Shown in pieces: positions 8,492 through 16,632 of a DNA stretch of 33,589 nt. Position 1 is the stretch's first letter. Each line of letters opens with the position of its first letter. The translations under genes were made by a program, and so were the position numbers. This stretch comes from an uncultured Lachnospiraceae bacterium (lineage in GTDB: Bacteria; Bacillota; Clostridia; Lachnospirales; Lachnospiraceae). The notes beneath the pieces were generated by a model. The model was not told the origin of the DNA. It was given only the letters and a program-made list of their open reading frames with translations, and did no database searches. The stretch is taken from positions 1 through 33,589 of the forward strand of contig CANPXP010000031.1 in NCBI GenBank assembly GCA_947586255.1, in the 5' to 3' direction.

Positions 8492-8620
8492 TTGACTTTT
8501 ACATATAATCTGCTATGATAGCAATTATAAATCAGGCGCGGTATATGAATAACCGCCTATCGCAATAAAGAATGTTCCCGGCCGGACCGGCCGCCGATCA
8601 ATCAAAAGGGGATATGTACA
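8492..8620 (+). promoter_or_regulatory. Promoter and structured leader of the PAP2 gene
   Basis: Plus-strand -35 TTGACT (8492-8497), 16-bp spacer, -10 TATGAT (8514-8519). The leader of about 95 bases contains GCGGT/ACCGC arms flanking ATATGAATA near 8538-8556, and a perfect palindrome CGGCCGG-A-CCGGCCG (8579-8593). The palindrome lies just upstream of the AAGGGG ribosome site. The leader is thus likely folded in the RNA; no known riboswitch class was recognised. Confidence 0.6.
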
Positions 8621-9382
8621 ATGGACGCTCTGCGCCGCCGACAATATAACAACGCATACCACAAGCAGACCTGTGTCTCTGACAGCGCCAATCCGCTCAC
8701 GCGGCTCGCGCGCAGGTACTGGCACATTGTTCCGCTCCTCGCCTACGCCGTCATCTATCTGGCGTGGTTTGGCTATCTGGAAAAAAACGTGGTGAGCCGT
8801 TACCGCGTCATTCACGTGGCGCTCGACGACTATATTCCGTTCTGTGAGGTTTTCGTCGTTCCCTATCTGCTGTGGTTCGGCTATGTCGCGGTGACGGTCC
8901 TGTATTTCTCTCTGCATGACCGCGACGAATATTTTAAAGTCTTCGCCTTTCTCTGCACCGGCATGACCATATTCCTTCTGGTGTCCACCCTGTGGCCCAA
9001 CGGTCATCACTTAAGGCCGTACACCATGCCGCGCGACAATATCTTCACACAGATGGTCGCCGCCCTGTACAGAACAGACACGCCCACCAATCTGTGGCCG
9101 AGCATCCACGTGTACAACTCGCTCGGCTGCCACATCGCCATCGCGAAAAGCCGGCGGCTGCAAAAGCACAGGGCGGTTCAGATCTGCTCGTTGGTGCTAT
9201 GCGTATCCATCATTCTGTCCACCATGTTCATCAAGCAGCACTCCGTCTATGACGTGCTCACAGCCTTCATCATGGCGGGGATCATGTATGGCATCGTGTA
9301 TCACTTCAACGCGCTGGCAGGTTTCTGTCATAACCTGACGAACCGCCGCAAGCAGAAACCGGAGGTCAGTCAGAGAGCCTGA
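8621..9382 (+). CDS. PAP2-family membrane phosphatase or phosphotransferase
   Basis: 253-residue integral membrane protein of the phosphatidic-acid phosphatase type 2 superfamily, acting on lipid phosphates or a related headgroup exchange. Motif 2, PSIH, occurs in LWPSIHVYNS (about 160-169), and motif 3 has the catalytic histidine and aspartate in KQHSVYDV (about 205-212). Motif 1 is incomplete: LRP is present in NGHHLRPY but the usual upstream lysine is not. Five to six hydrophobic segments are visible (about 35-55, 80-97, 105-125, 180-200, 212-232). It is the only confident plus-strand gene here, divergent from glyA and convergent with the glycosyltransferase. The exact substrate is unknown. 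Confidence 0.85.
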   Translation: MDALRRRQYNNAYHKQTCVSDSANPLTRLARRYWHIVPLLAYAVIYLAWFGYLEKNVVSRYRVIHVALDDYIPFCEVFVVPYLLWFGYVAVTVLYFSLHDRDEYFKVFAFLCTGMTIFLLVSTLWPNGHHLRPYTMPRDNIFTQMVAALYRTDTPTNLWPSIHVYNSLGCHIAIAKSRRLQKHRAVQICSLVLCVSIILSTMFIKQHSVYDVLTAFIMAGIMYGIVYHFNALAGFCHNLTNRRKQKPEVSQRA

Positions 9383-9385
9383 CTG
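9367..9385. terminator. Inverted repeat at the convergent PAP2/glycosyltransferase junction
   Basis: Perfect 7-bp arms CAGTCAG and CTGACTG flank a 5-base loop, overlapping the PAP2 stop codon. The position between converging genes suits a bidirectional terminator, but neither side has a T-tract, so this is tentative. Confidence 0.35.
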
Positions 9386-9395
9386 TCGGCAGCGC

Positions 9396-10421
9396 CTAGT
9401 TGAACTTGAAGAAGCGCCGGCAGATCTTATATCCCTCCACCGATATCTTTCTGCCTCCCTTGCCGGGCAGATTCATGGAATTGCCAAGCACACCGTACCT
9501 GAGCCTCATATAGAGTCTCAGGTCTTTTTTCTGAATATACTGCCACAGCTCATGCTTTTTCTCCAGATTTTCCTCCGTCCCCGACCGAATCAATAATATG
9601 GAAGAGATCACGGTGATGATCTCCAGGTAGTTGATCATGTAATTCTTCAGCTTGCGCCTGCCGCTGATCTTATTCATGTTGGCCGTCAGATAATCCACCA
9701 TGATCTTGTTGACCTTAATCTGCTGGTCAATCCTTGATATCATGATCTCCTCATTGACGGACTGTCCTTCCCTGCCGATGAAATAGCGATAGAAGTTGAC
9801 GTCAAGATAATACATATTTCGTACATAGGGAAGCGGCTCGAAGACAAAGAGATTGTCCACATAGAAGGTGTTGTCCGGCAGCTTCAGCCCGCAGTCGCGA
9901 AGCAGTCTGGTCCTGAAGATCACAGAGTGCATCAGTATATACTGCCCTTTGTGAAAATGCTTTACCTCACTCCACGTAAAGATCCGATCCTGCGGCAGGG
10001 CGTGCCTGTATCTCATGACCTTGTGCTTCGCCTCGCCCTCTTTTTCGTACACAAAGTTGCTGATCAGCATGTCGAGGGTGGAATCGCCCGATGTGATATC
10101 TCGAAGCACTTCCAGGATTCTGTAGTAGGCACTCTCCTTCACCCAGTCGTCGCTGTCCACCACCTTGAAATACAGGCCGGTCGCATGGGCCAGCCCTGCG
10201 TTGACCGCGGATCCGTGACCACCGTTCTCCTTGTGAATCACCCTGACCACGGAGGGATGCCTGGCCGCATACTCATCGGCAATCGCGCCGGTTCTGTCCG
10301 AGGAGCCGTCGTCCACAATCAGAATCTCGACGTCCTCTCCACCCAGGAGCAGGGAGTCGATACATTTTCTCATATACGCTTCTGAATTATAGCAGGGTAC
10401 TGCCACCGATAACAATTTCAT
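9396..10421 (-). CDS. Family 2 glycosyltransferase
   Basis: 341-residue GT-A-fold transferase. It begins LLSVAVPCYNSEAYMRKCIDSLL, contains VDDGSSDRT (nucleotide-sugar binding, about 36-44) and has DSDDW (about 93-97) as the metal-binding DxD-type motif. The C-terminal 150 residues are basic and lack clear membrane helices, so it is likely a cytosolic or peripherally bound enzyme adding a sugar to a surface polymer or lipid. The acceptor cannot be deduced. GGAGG precedes the ATG by 7 bases, and only 14 bases separate it from the upstream SfsA-MutY gene, so it is co-transcribed as the last gene of that unit. Confidence 0.9.
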   Translation of the reverse strand: MKLLSVAVPCYNSEAYMRKCIDSLLLGGEDVEILIVDDGSSDRTGAIADEYAARHPSVVRVIHKENGGHGSAVNAGLAHATGLYFKVVDSDDWVKESAYYRILEVLRDITSGDSTLDMLISNFVYEKEGEAKHKVMRYRHALPQDRIFTWSEVKHFHKGQYILMHSVIFRTRLLRDCGLKLPDNTFYVDNLFVFEPLPYVRNMYYLDVNFYRYFIGREGQSVNEEIMISRIDQQIKVNKIMVDYLTANMNKISGRRKLKNYMINYLEIITVISSILLIRSGTEENLEKKHELWQYIQKKDLRLYMRLRYGVLGNSMNLPGKGGRKISVEGYKICRRFFKFN

Positions 10422-10435
10422 AGAAGCCTCCGTTC

Positions 10436-12157
10436 TTATATTAACAGGTCTTTGTATGCCGCAAAAGCAGACGGCACAGGATATTCGTCCCGCATCTTCT
10501 CGGGTTCGACGAACACGTAATTTCCCATCCCCGACAGGTCATCCACACGGATGAGATAAGCCGTCATATGCCATTCCCTATGTGTGAAAATATGTCTGGA
10601 CGGCTGCAGAGCGCGTATCCTCAAAGGTACGACGCCGGAGCTTCTCAGATGCGCGAGCACCTGTTCCTCATCCCGGTGTCCTTCCAAGGAAGGGAACTCG
10701 TACAGGCCGGCCAGAAGTCCCCTGTCAGGTCTTCTGCGCAGCGCGAAACGGCTGCCATACTGTATGAGCAGGATCGTCAGCTCCTCCACCCTGCGCGGCT
10801 TCTTCGCCGCCTTCACCGGATATGCCGACACCCGTCCGCTCTCCCTGGCTCTGCACAATTCGCCCCAGGGACACTCTGCGCACTTCGGAGCGCCGTTCGG
10901 GACACACACCACCGCTCCCAGCTCCATGAGCGCCTGATTGAAATCCCCCGGCCTGTCCCGCGGTATAACGCCGGCCAGTTCCTCCTCTATGGAGCTCTTG
11001 ACCTTCGCATCCAGAATATCTCTGTCATCCTCCCGCAATCTTGCCAGAATCCTCAGGACATTGCCGTCCACAGCGGGCACCGGCTGCCCGAATGCGATGG
11101 ACGCCACCGCGCCTGCCGTATAACTGCCGACACCGTGCAGCTTCAGCAGTTCATGATAGTCCGACGGCATATTGCCGCCGTATTTCTCCATAATCAGCTC
11201 GGCGGATCTCTTCAGGTTCCTCGCCCGATTGTAATAGCCCAGCCCTTCCCAGAGTTTCAAAAGACGCTCCTCCTCCACCGCGGCGAGGCTCTTGATATCC
11301 GGCAGCTCCCTCAGGAAACGGTCGTAATACGGCTTGACGGCCTCCACCCTGGTCTGCTGCAGCATAATCTCCGAAAGCCATACGTGATAGGGCGTCGGGT
11401 CTTCCCGCCAAGGCAGGATGCGCCTACGGGTATCATACCATGCGAGCAGCGGTTTCGCAATCAAATCCAGACTGTCCACAACGACAGGCAGCGCGGCGTC
11501 CAGCACAAGACTGTCCCGGCCCACTATGCAGTCGTAAGCCAACAGGTGCACGCCGGCATTTCTCGCCCTCTGTAATATATCACCAAAAGCCGGGTGTGTA
11601 ACCCGATTCGGTTCCACCCGGCTGACGTTTTTCATCTGAACCACAAAGAGCAGATATGCCTCATAACCCTGCGCATGCGCCTCGATCAGTTCCTCCACGT
11701 GCTTCAGCGCCCGCTCGGAGGGCGCGTCCGGAAATGAGGCGACGCCGTCCTGCTCCAGCGTGACGCCCTTCACCTCGATAAACGCCTTGTCGCCCGCCGT
11801 GCTCTCCACATAAAAATCAAACCTGGAATTGCCAAAGACAGTCTCCGGGCGTATGAGGCTGACGTCCGCGTACAGTCCTCCCGCCGCGAGCCACTCTCCG
11901 ACTACCTTGTTCGGCGCGCCGGAATCCATATTGACCAGTCTGCCGTCCTTATCCACTGCCACCAGGTCATAGGCCGTAGAGCGGGCCGGATTGTCGCTTT
12001 GCTCCAGATAGACCTTCGCATTCTCCCGCAGGAGTTCTCTGCATCTTCCGGTATTCTTCACATGCACTTTCGTGCGCTTCCCCGCCACATCCACATAGGC
12101 GATGAAACGGTTCGGTCTCTCTATGAAATTTGCCTCAATAATATTGCCGTATCTCAT
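10436..12157 (-). CDS. SfsA-like nuclease fused to A/G-specific adenine glycosylase (SfsA-MutY)
   Basis: A single 573-residue frame with two domains. Residues 1 to about 230 match the whole SfsA family, including VKNTGRCRELL, D114 in RFDFYVE and E128-V-K130 in AFIEVKGVTLE, an acidic-lysine pattern like restriction-type nucleases. Residues about 235-573 are a full MutY, which excises adenine opposite 8-oxoguanine. Visible are E263 in LSEIMLQQTR, the helix-hairpin-helix LHGVGSYTAGA, catalytic D364 in VDGNVLR, 4Fe-4S ligands C418, C426, C429 and C435, and a C-terminal NUDIX-like lesion-recognition domain ending near HIFTHREWHM. Start: the nucleotidase stop and this ATG overlap as TGATG, so translation is probably coupled; the nearest SD (GGGGAGG) is about 16 bases away. 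No stop or frameshift separates the halves. Confidence 0.92.
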   Translation of the reverse strand: MRYGNIIEANFIERPNRFIAYVDVAGKRTKVHVKNTGRCRELLRENAKVYLEQSDNPARSTAYDLVAVDKDGRLVNMDSGAPNKVVGEWLAAGGLYADVSLIRPETVFGNSRFDFYVESTAGDKAFIEVKGVTLEQDGVASFPDAPSERALKHVEELIEAHAQGYEAYLLFVVQMKNVSRVEPNRVTHPAFGDILQRARNAGVHLLAYDCIVGRDSLVLDAALPVVVDSLDLIAKPLLAWYDTRRRILPWREDPTPYHVWLSEIMLQQTRVEAVKPYYDRFLRELPDIKSLAAVEEERLLKLWEGLGYYNRARNLKRSAELIMEKYGGNMPSDYHELLKLHGVGSYTAGAVASIAFGQPVPAVDGNVLRILARLREDDRDILDAKVKSSIEEELAGVIPRDRPGDFNQALMELGAVVCVPNGAPKCAECPWGELCRARESGRVSAYPVKAAKKPRRVEELTILLIQYGSRFALRRRPDRGLLAGLYEFPSLEGHRDEEQVLAHLRSSGVVPLRIRALQPSRHIFTHREWHMTAYLIRVDDLSGMGNYVFVEPEKMRDEYPVPSAFAAYKDLLI

Positions 12158-13101
12158 CAGCTGCTGTCCGGATCCTCCCCTTCCTCAGCATCAGACTGCC
12201 TGCTCTTGTAAGGCACTCTCGCCGCCGGAACAACCTCCGCCGCCTGCACGGTATTCACCGACTGATCGTCGAAGAAGATATGCGCCCCAAACGCCTCCAG
12301 CACATCCTTCTTGTGAACGCCTCCCAGGAAAAACATCTCGTCGATACGCACATCCCATGCCCGCAGCGTGCGGATGACCCGCTCGTGCGCCGGCGCGCAT
12401 CTGGTCGTGACGAGCGCCGTCCTGATGGGCGCCTCCTCCTGCGTAAAATCTTTCTGTAATTCGGAGAGCGTCATGAGGAACTTTGCGAACGGTCCCGCCT
12501 GCAGCGGGTTGTCCGCGTTGCGCCTCTCGTTCTCCTCGAAAGCCTCCAGCCCGTGTTCCCGGAAAATCTGCTCCGACTCGTCCGAAAAGAGCACCGCGTC
12601 CCCGTCGAACGCAATCCGTATCTGCCTGATCTGATGATCGCAGTCGTAGGTGCGCAGACCGTCCGTGCAGATAATCCCCGCCGCGATATTGGAGTCAATC
12701 GCGCTCTGCACGTCGTCCTCGTAGGCCGACAGGAAGAGATCCGTCCTGAACGCCGACAGGTAGGGCGCAAGCGACGCGCCGCTCGCGAGAACCGCCCGCG
12801 TGATGTCCAGCCCGTAATGCTCGATCGCCTTAAACACCCGCAGCGAGGAATCCGGACTGTTCCGCGACATAATGATCACCTCTACGCAGCCCTCATGATT
12901 CGGCAGATGATTCAAATCGAGCAGCGCCTTGATCAGCGGAAATCCCGGCCCCGGCTTCAGAATATCGTTCTCATGCTCGATCTGGTACCTGCAGTATGCC
13001 TCCACGCCGTCCGACTCAAAAATCCTGTTCTCGTAAGTCAGATCAAACAGCGCCCTCGACGATACGCCGACCACAAGCCTGTTCTCTAAATCGTATGCCA
13101 T
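12157..13101 (-). CDS. Cytosolic 5'-nucleotidase (cN-I-like family)
   Basis: 314 residues resembling the bacterial/eukaryotic 5'-nucleotidase I family (HAD-like) that removes phosphate from nucleoside monophosphates. Distinctive segments are VGVSSRALFDL (about 12-22), VEVIIMSRNSPDSSLRVF with the family's SRNSPD core, IAFDGDAVLFSDESE with the DGDAVLF signature, and FFDDQ near the C-terminus. AAGGAGG lies 7 bases upstream of the ATG. It overlaps the SfsA-MutY gene by one base, so nucleotide salvage and oxidised-base repair are in one transcript. Substrate preference cannot be read from sequence. Confidence 0.88.
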   Translation of the reverse strand: MAYDLENRLVVGVSSRALFDLTYENRIFESDGVEAYCRYQIEHENDILKPGPGFPLIKALLDLNHLPNHEGCVEVIIMSRNSPDSSLRVFKAIEHYGLDITRAVLASGASLAPYLSAFRTDLFLSAYEDDVQSAIDSNIAAGIICTDGLRTYDCDHQIRQIRIAFDGDAVLFSDESEQIFREHGLEAFEENERRNADNPLQAGPFAKFLMTLSELQKDFTQEEAPIRTALVTTRCAPAHERVIRTLRAWDVRIDEMFFLGGVHKKDVLEAFGAHIFFDDQSVNTVQAAEVVPAARVPYKSRQSDAEEGEDPDSS

Positions 13102-13163
13102 AAACTGCCTCCTTCCGGAAAATTCACATGTCTGTTCCTCGGGCGACAGTTTCCGGCCGGGCG

Positions 13164-13670
13164 CTATCTCAGTCTGTTACACTCATACCGCTCAAAGGTG
13201 AGCAGGCAGTTCTTCAGCTCCTCGTATCGGTCCTCGATGCGGCCGTCCTTGATCTCCAGATCGACGGCAACCGCCATCGTGTTGATCATGTCGTCGGTAA
13301 CCCTGTCCCGAAGCTCCGCCAGAATGTGCAGTCTCTGTTCGTAGGTGTCCGCATCCAGAAATTCCATCACCAAAGGATCAATATTCAGTTCTTCCGCCTC
13401 CCGGGAAATTTCCTCCCGGCGTTCCGGCGCATCATCCGACGCCTGCAGCAGCGCAAACCGATATCTCTGATCCGCGTCAGGATATTTGGTCCGGTCCACT
13501 TCCTCCATGAACATGGCAAGCGGTCTCACATAGATCTGAAAGGGTTCGTACATCGCCTGGTATACCACCATCGTCTCACCCGTCTCGCTGTGTCTGGCAA
13601 GACAGCGGATCTGATATACGCCGCCCTTAAAGTGTCTGTACATTTCCTGTGGTTTGGGATTAGGTCTCAT
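13164..13670 (-). CDS. DUF1653-domain protein, likely SOS-regulated
   Basis: 168 residues. Residues 10-75 match the DUF1653 pattern, YRHFKGGVYQIRCLARHSETGE followed by VVYQAMY and VRPLAMFMEEV. The remainder is a charged, helical C-terminal extension (about 80-168) not typical of the short single-domain members. The biochemical role of DUF1653 is not established. The start at 13670 is favoured because GGAG lies 6 bases upstream and the domain begins soon after. Two promoters lie upstream, the distal one overlapping LexA boxes, which suggests a role after DNA damage (inference). Confidence 0.82.
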   Translation of the reverse strand: MRPNPKPQEMYRHFKGGVYQIRCLARHSETGETMVVYQAMYEPFQIYVRPLAMFMEEVDRTKYPDADQRYRFALLQASDDAPERREEISREAEELNIDPLVMEFLDADTYEQRLHILAELRDRVTDDMINTMAVAVDLEIKDGRIEDRYEELKNCLLTFERYECNRLR

Positions 13671-13722
13671 GCTGCGCTCCATTCCGTTACAGTGTATTGC
13701 GGACTCTGAATCCGCCTTTACC

Positions 13723-13751
13723 AGTATAATCCCAAATCGCCAAAATGTCAT
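13723..13751 (-). promoter_or_regulatory. Proximal promoter of the DUF1653 gene
   Basis: -35 ATGACA (13751-13746), 17-bp spacer, -10 TATACT (13728-13723). It lies about 53 bases upstream of the start codon and is separate from the LexA-controlled distal promoter, which could give basal expression. Confidence 0.6.
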
Positions 13752-13783
13752 TCATTCTCTTGCGAAAAATGTTTCTCCGTGCT

Positions 13784-13834
13784 CAAACATATGTTCTATG
13801 TGTTAATTTTAAAACATATGTTCGATTCTGTCAA
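13784..13834 (-). promoter_or_regulatory. LexA (SOS) boxes on a distal promoter of the DUF1653 gene
   Basis: A consensus promoter, -35 TTGACA (13834-13829), 17-bp spacer, -10 TAAAAT (13811-13806), contains CGAACATATGTTTT (13824-13811) in its spacer and overlapping its -10. A second box, AGAACATATGTTTG (13797-13784), lies just downstream, 27 bp away. Both fit the Firmicute LexA/DinR consensus CGAACRNRYGTTYC with one or two outer mismatches and share the core GAACATATGTT. A repressor there would block RNA polymerase directly. The transcript would read into the DUF1653 gene. Confidence 0.75.
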
Positions 13835-13839
13835 CACCG

Positions 13840-14211
13840 TTACAATACATAGGAAAAACGGCACGCATCCCCGTGAAAGTCCGCCTCGGACAACTTCCTT
13901 TTCAGAGTCTCCTTATCCGCCTCGGACATGTGCTCCAGCCTGCTGTGATGCAGGGACACCGTATACTCGCGGCTTCCGTCCCCGTAAGACACCCAGCGTA
14001 GATCGACGCCGCAGTCCGCCAGTCCCGCACCGCGAAGAAGGGACCGCGCCTCCTCCAGGTATTCTTCCTCCATCGCCGCATAACAGAGATTCCGCCGCTG
14101 CCGCTCATCATTCTTCCCGCTGAACACCGTTCCCCTGACACAGAGACTGATGATGAGTATGAGCAACGCCGTCGCAATGTAAAACCTCTTCTCTCTTCTG
14201 ACCTCCGCCAT
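13840..14211 (-). CDS. Small single-pass membrane protein of unknown function
   Basis: 123 residues, not recognised. One hydrophobic helix (residues about 9-25, ATALLILIISLCV) follows a basic N-terminus, so the rest probably lies outside. The outer part is hydrophilic with two cysteines (NLCYAAMEEEY and ADCGVDL) that could form a disulfide. The ATG at 14211 is chosen because AAGGAGGT precedes it by 8 bases; a longer in-frame extension to 14295 has no ribosome site. Its stop lies just before the SOS promoter region. Confidence 0.6.
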   Translation of the reverse strand: MAEVRREKRFYIATALLILIISLCVRGTVFSGKNDERQRRNLCYAAMEEEYLEEARSLLRGAGLADCGVDLRWVSYGDGSREYTVSLHHSRLEHMSEADKETLKRKLSEADFHGDACRFSYVL

Positions 14212-14364
14212 GCCATATACCTCCTTCTTCTGCAATTTCCGCCCGCGCATTCTCAGGCCGCCGTTGTGATAAGGATAGCATGTCATCCGTACCATAAAAC
14301 GGACTCTGACAGTTTGATTTTGAAGTTTTATTGTTATGAATGGGAAAAATAAGAATTCACGATG

Positions 14365-14400
14365 TGACAGAAAACAGGTATGACAGAAAACAGGTGTGAC
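14365..14400 (+). repeat. 16-bp tandem direct repeat
   Basis: TGACAGAAAACAGGTA (14365-14380) and TGACAGAAAACAGGTG (14381-14396) are adjacent and differ at the last base; a partial third unit TGAC begins at 14397. They lie between the transglutaminase-like gene's terminator and the small membrane protein gene. They may be a slippage product or a tandem binding site. Confidence 0.75.
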
Positions 14401-14418
14401 AAAAGTCAGAACAGCAAA

Positions 14419-14439
14419 CGCCCGGCAGTTTTCCGGACG
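14419..14439 (-). terminator. Terminator of the thrH/transglutaminase unit
   Basis: Minus-strand stem CGTCCGG/CCGGGCG (7 bp, one G-U pair) with a short A-rich loop begins two bases after the stop codon at 14441 and is followed by TTTGCTGTT. Confidence 0.65.
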
Positions 14440-14440
14440 C

Positions 14441-15991
14441 TCACTGTCTCATATGCATCGTGTGGGTGAGCAGATACATGCCTCCCTGCAGCGGCTCCGG
14501 CACAATCTCCCACGTGCTGTAGCCGGCTCCCAGCTCGTCCAGCGCCTGCTGCATATACGCCTCCTTGTAGGCGTCGGAGGCGTAACTCTCCATGATCTCA
14601 GCCGCCAGCTCCTCGCCCGTCACCACGTTAGAGAAGGTGTAATCTCCCATGCCGTTCCGCATGATCTGGTCATAACAGTCCCGATAATAACTGTCTATAT
14701 CGGTAAAAATATGATCCTTCGACACGCCCGTCTCATAGACGCTGCGAAGCGCAGACTCCCCTCCCGCCGCGGACGTTTCGCTCCGCTCGGGGCCGAGATG
14801 GGCGCGCCCTCTGCAGGGCGGCAGATACACCGAGAGTTCCTGCCTGATATGGCTGTCCGCATAGTCGTCGTCCGTCCTGTTGAAATAGTCGTAAGTGCCG
14901 CCCGCCGAGTCGTCCCAGGTGGCGTCCACATTGTAGAAACCGTCGTCCAGAGAGACGATGTTCCAGGCGTGGCTCTCGCCGGCAAAACCGGTGCAGTAAT
15001 AGCACGGGATACCGAGTTTCTGCATGATATGCTGAAAAGCCCTCGCATAGCCCGCGCACACGGTCTGGCCGTTCACCAGCGCGCTGTAAGCGCTCTGGTT
15101 CATCTCCGCGCCCGCGTTGTAGGTAATCAGATCCAACAGCCGGTCATGCACATATTTTTCCTTCTCATAATCGCCCGAAAGCCCCTGCGCACCCGCGACG
15201 ATGTCGTTCACCTGCCCGTCGAAAGCCGACCTGGCGCCGTCCAGCTCCTGCGCCGTACGGTTGAAGGAAAGATCGATCTCCACGCACTGCCCCGAGCTGA
15301 TATACTTGCAGCCATAGGCCGTCTCCACCCAGAAGAGTTCCGGATGATCGTTGTAAACCGCCTCGAAAATATTTCTGAGCTGTTTTGAGGTCACGCCCTC
15401 CACCGGCGCAAACGTGGGATATACCGCCTCGGCGTTGGCATAGATCTGTCTGTAGATATGCCTGCCCGCATCGTCCAGCATGGCGTAGTACGGATAGTAG
15501 ACCGCGTCGAAATCCAGACCGTCCCCCGTATGTCCGCAGTCAAGCTGATTTCTGATGTCGTCCGCGTCGGCCTCATCGATCTGTCTGGCGTCGCTCTCGA
15601 TCTGCTGGTAGCCGTTTTTGCCCTGAACGGCCTCCGGCACGACGATATCGCTCTCACGCGGCGCCACATAGTCCGCCGCGTTGTCGCTCCTTAAGCCCGC
15701 GCGCTCCGGATCGGCGCTCTCCTGCGCGGTTTCCTCCCGCGAAGTCTCCGCCCCGCCGTTATCCTGCGCAGTCCCGCCGTCATTGTTCTTCGCTTCTTCG
15801 ATGTCCGCAAGCGCCGCCGCATACGCGTCGTCACGGGTCGTCCGGCTCTCCGCGGACGCCGTCCCGTTCTCATACAGGGCGTCCTTAAGCCTGGCCGTGA
15901 CGTCCGGGCGCACCGCACAGAAAACGATAAAGGCGCAGCCAAGTGCCAGCAAAGCCGCCAGGACATACAGTATTTTGCGCAGTATCTTCAT
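14441..15991 (-). CDS. Membrane-anchored transglutaminase-like (papain-fold) protein
   Basis: 516 residues. An N-terminal hydrophobic helix (about 7-27) probably anchors it, followed by a low-complexity acidic spacer (50-110). The transglutaminase-like domain shows the Cys-His-Asp triad in order: C312 in QTVCAGYARAF, H341 in GESHAWNIV and D356 in YNVDATWDD. Bacterial proteins of this type act as peptidases or cross-linkers outside the cell; the substrate here is unknown. GGAAGGGTC precedes the ATG, and the start overlaps the thrH stop by 4 bases (ATGA), so the two are translationally coupled, although no functional link is evident. Confidence 0.85.
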   Translation of the reverse strand: MKILRKILYVLAALLALGCAFIVFCAVRPDVTARLKDALYENGTASAESRTTRDDAYAAALADIEEAKNNDGGTAQDNGGAETSREETAQESADPERAGLRSDNAADYVAPRESDIVVPEAVQGKNGYQQIESDARQIDEADADDIRNQLDCGHTGDGLDFDAVYYPYYAMLDDAGRHIYRQIYANAEAVYPTFAPVEGVTSKQLRNIFEAVYNDHPELFWVETAYGCKYISSGQCVEIDLSFNRTAQELDGARSAFDGQVNDIVAGAQGLSGDYEKEKYVHDRLLDLITYNAGAEMNQSAYSALVNGQTVCAGYARAFQHIMQKLGIPCYYCTGFAGESHAWNIVSLDDGFYNVDATWDDSAGGTYDYFNRTDDDYADSHIRQELSVYLPPCRGRAHLGPERSETSAAGGESALRSVYETGVSKDHIFTDIDSYYRDCYDQIMRNGMGDYTFSNVVTGEELAAEIMESYASDAYKEAYMQQALDELGAGYSTWEIVPEPLQGGMYLLTHTMHMRQ

Positions 15992-16608
15992 GACCCTTCC
16001 GTCCCCAGCGCTTCTCTGATCGCCGCCATCAGCTCGCCGTACGTCTCATAGGCGGGGATATCGGGGTTGTCCTTCTTGATCTGCTCCGTGCTCTTAAAGA
16101 GGAATCCCGCCCTGCTCGCCCGGATCATCCCCAGATCGTTGTGGCTGTCTCCGCTGGCGATGGTCTCGTAACCGATGGACTGCAGCGCCCGCACCGTGGA
16201 CAGCTTGGAGTTCTCGATACGCATTTTAAAGCCCGTGATCTCTCCGTCCGGCGCGACCTCCAGGGAATTGCAGAAGATCGTCGGATAACCGAGCTTCTGC
16301 ATAAGCGGCCCCGCGAACTGGGTGAAGGTGTCGCTGATGATGATGACCTGCGTCACACTGCGCAGCTCGTCCAGAAATTCCTTCGCCCCCGGCATCGGGT
16401 CGATCGTCGCGATGGTGTCCTGAATCTCCCGCAGACCCAGGCCATGCTCCTTCAGGATCCCCAGCCGCCACTTCATCAGCTTGTCGTAGTCGGGCTCATC
16501 CCGGGTCGTGCGCTTCAGCTCCGGAATGCCGCTGGCCTCCGCAAAGGCGATCCAGATCTCGGGGACGAGAACGCCCTCCAAATCCAGGCATACGATATGC
16601 ATACTCAT
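15988..16608 (-). CDS. thrH: ThrH-type phosphoserine phosphatase/homoserine phosphotransferase
   Basis: 206-residue HAD-superfamily enzyme matching ThrH almost throughout: CLDLEGVLVPEIWIAFAE at the N-terminus, DYDKLMKWRL, IISDTF and ASGDSHNDLGM. The first motif is DLEGV, with glutamate where most HAD enzymes have the second aspartate, a ThrH trait. ThrH from Pseudomonas dephosphorylates phosphoserine and can move the phosphate to homoserine. That would place this enzyme downstream of hom, replacing a GHMP homoserine kinase if one is absent, and upstream of glyA by supplying serine (inference). GGAGG lies 8 bases before the ATG at 16608. Confidence 0.9.
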   Translation of the reverse strand: MSMHIVCLDLEGVLVPEIWIAFAEASGIPELKRTTRDEPDYDKLMKWRLGILKEHGLGLREIQDTIATIDPMPGAKEFLDELRSVTQVIIISDTFTQFAGPLMQKLGYPTIFCNSLEVAPDGEITGFKMRIENSKLSTVRALQSIGYETIASGDSHNDLGMIRASRAGFLFKSTEQIKKDNPDIPAYETYGELMAAIREALGTEGS

Positions 16609-16632
16609 GTCCTATTCCTCCGTTTTATTAAA

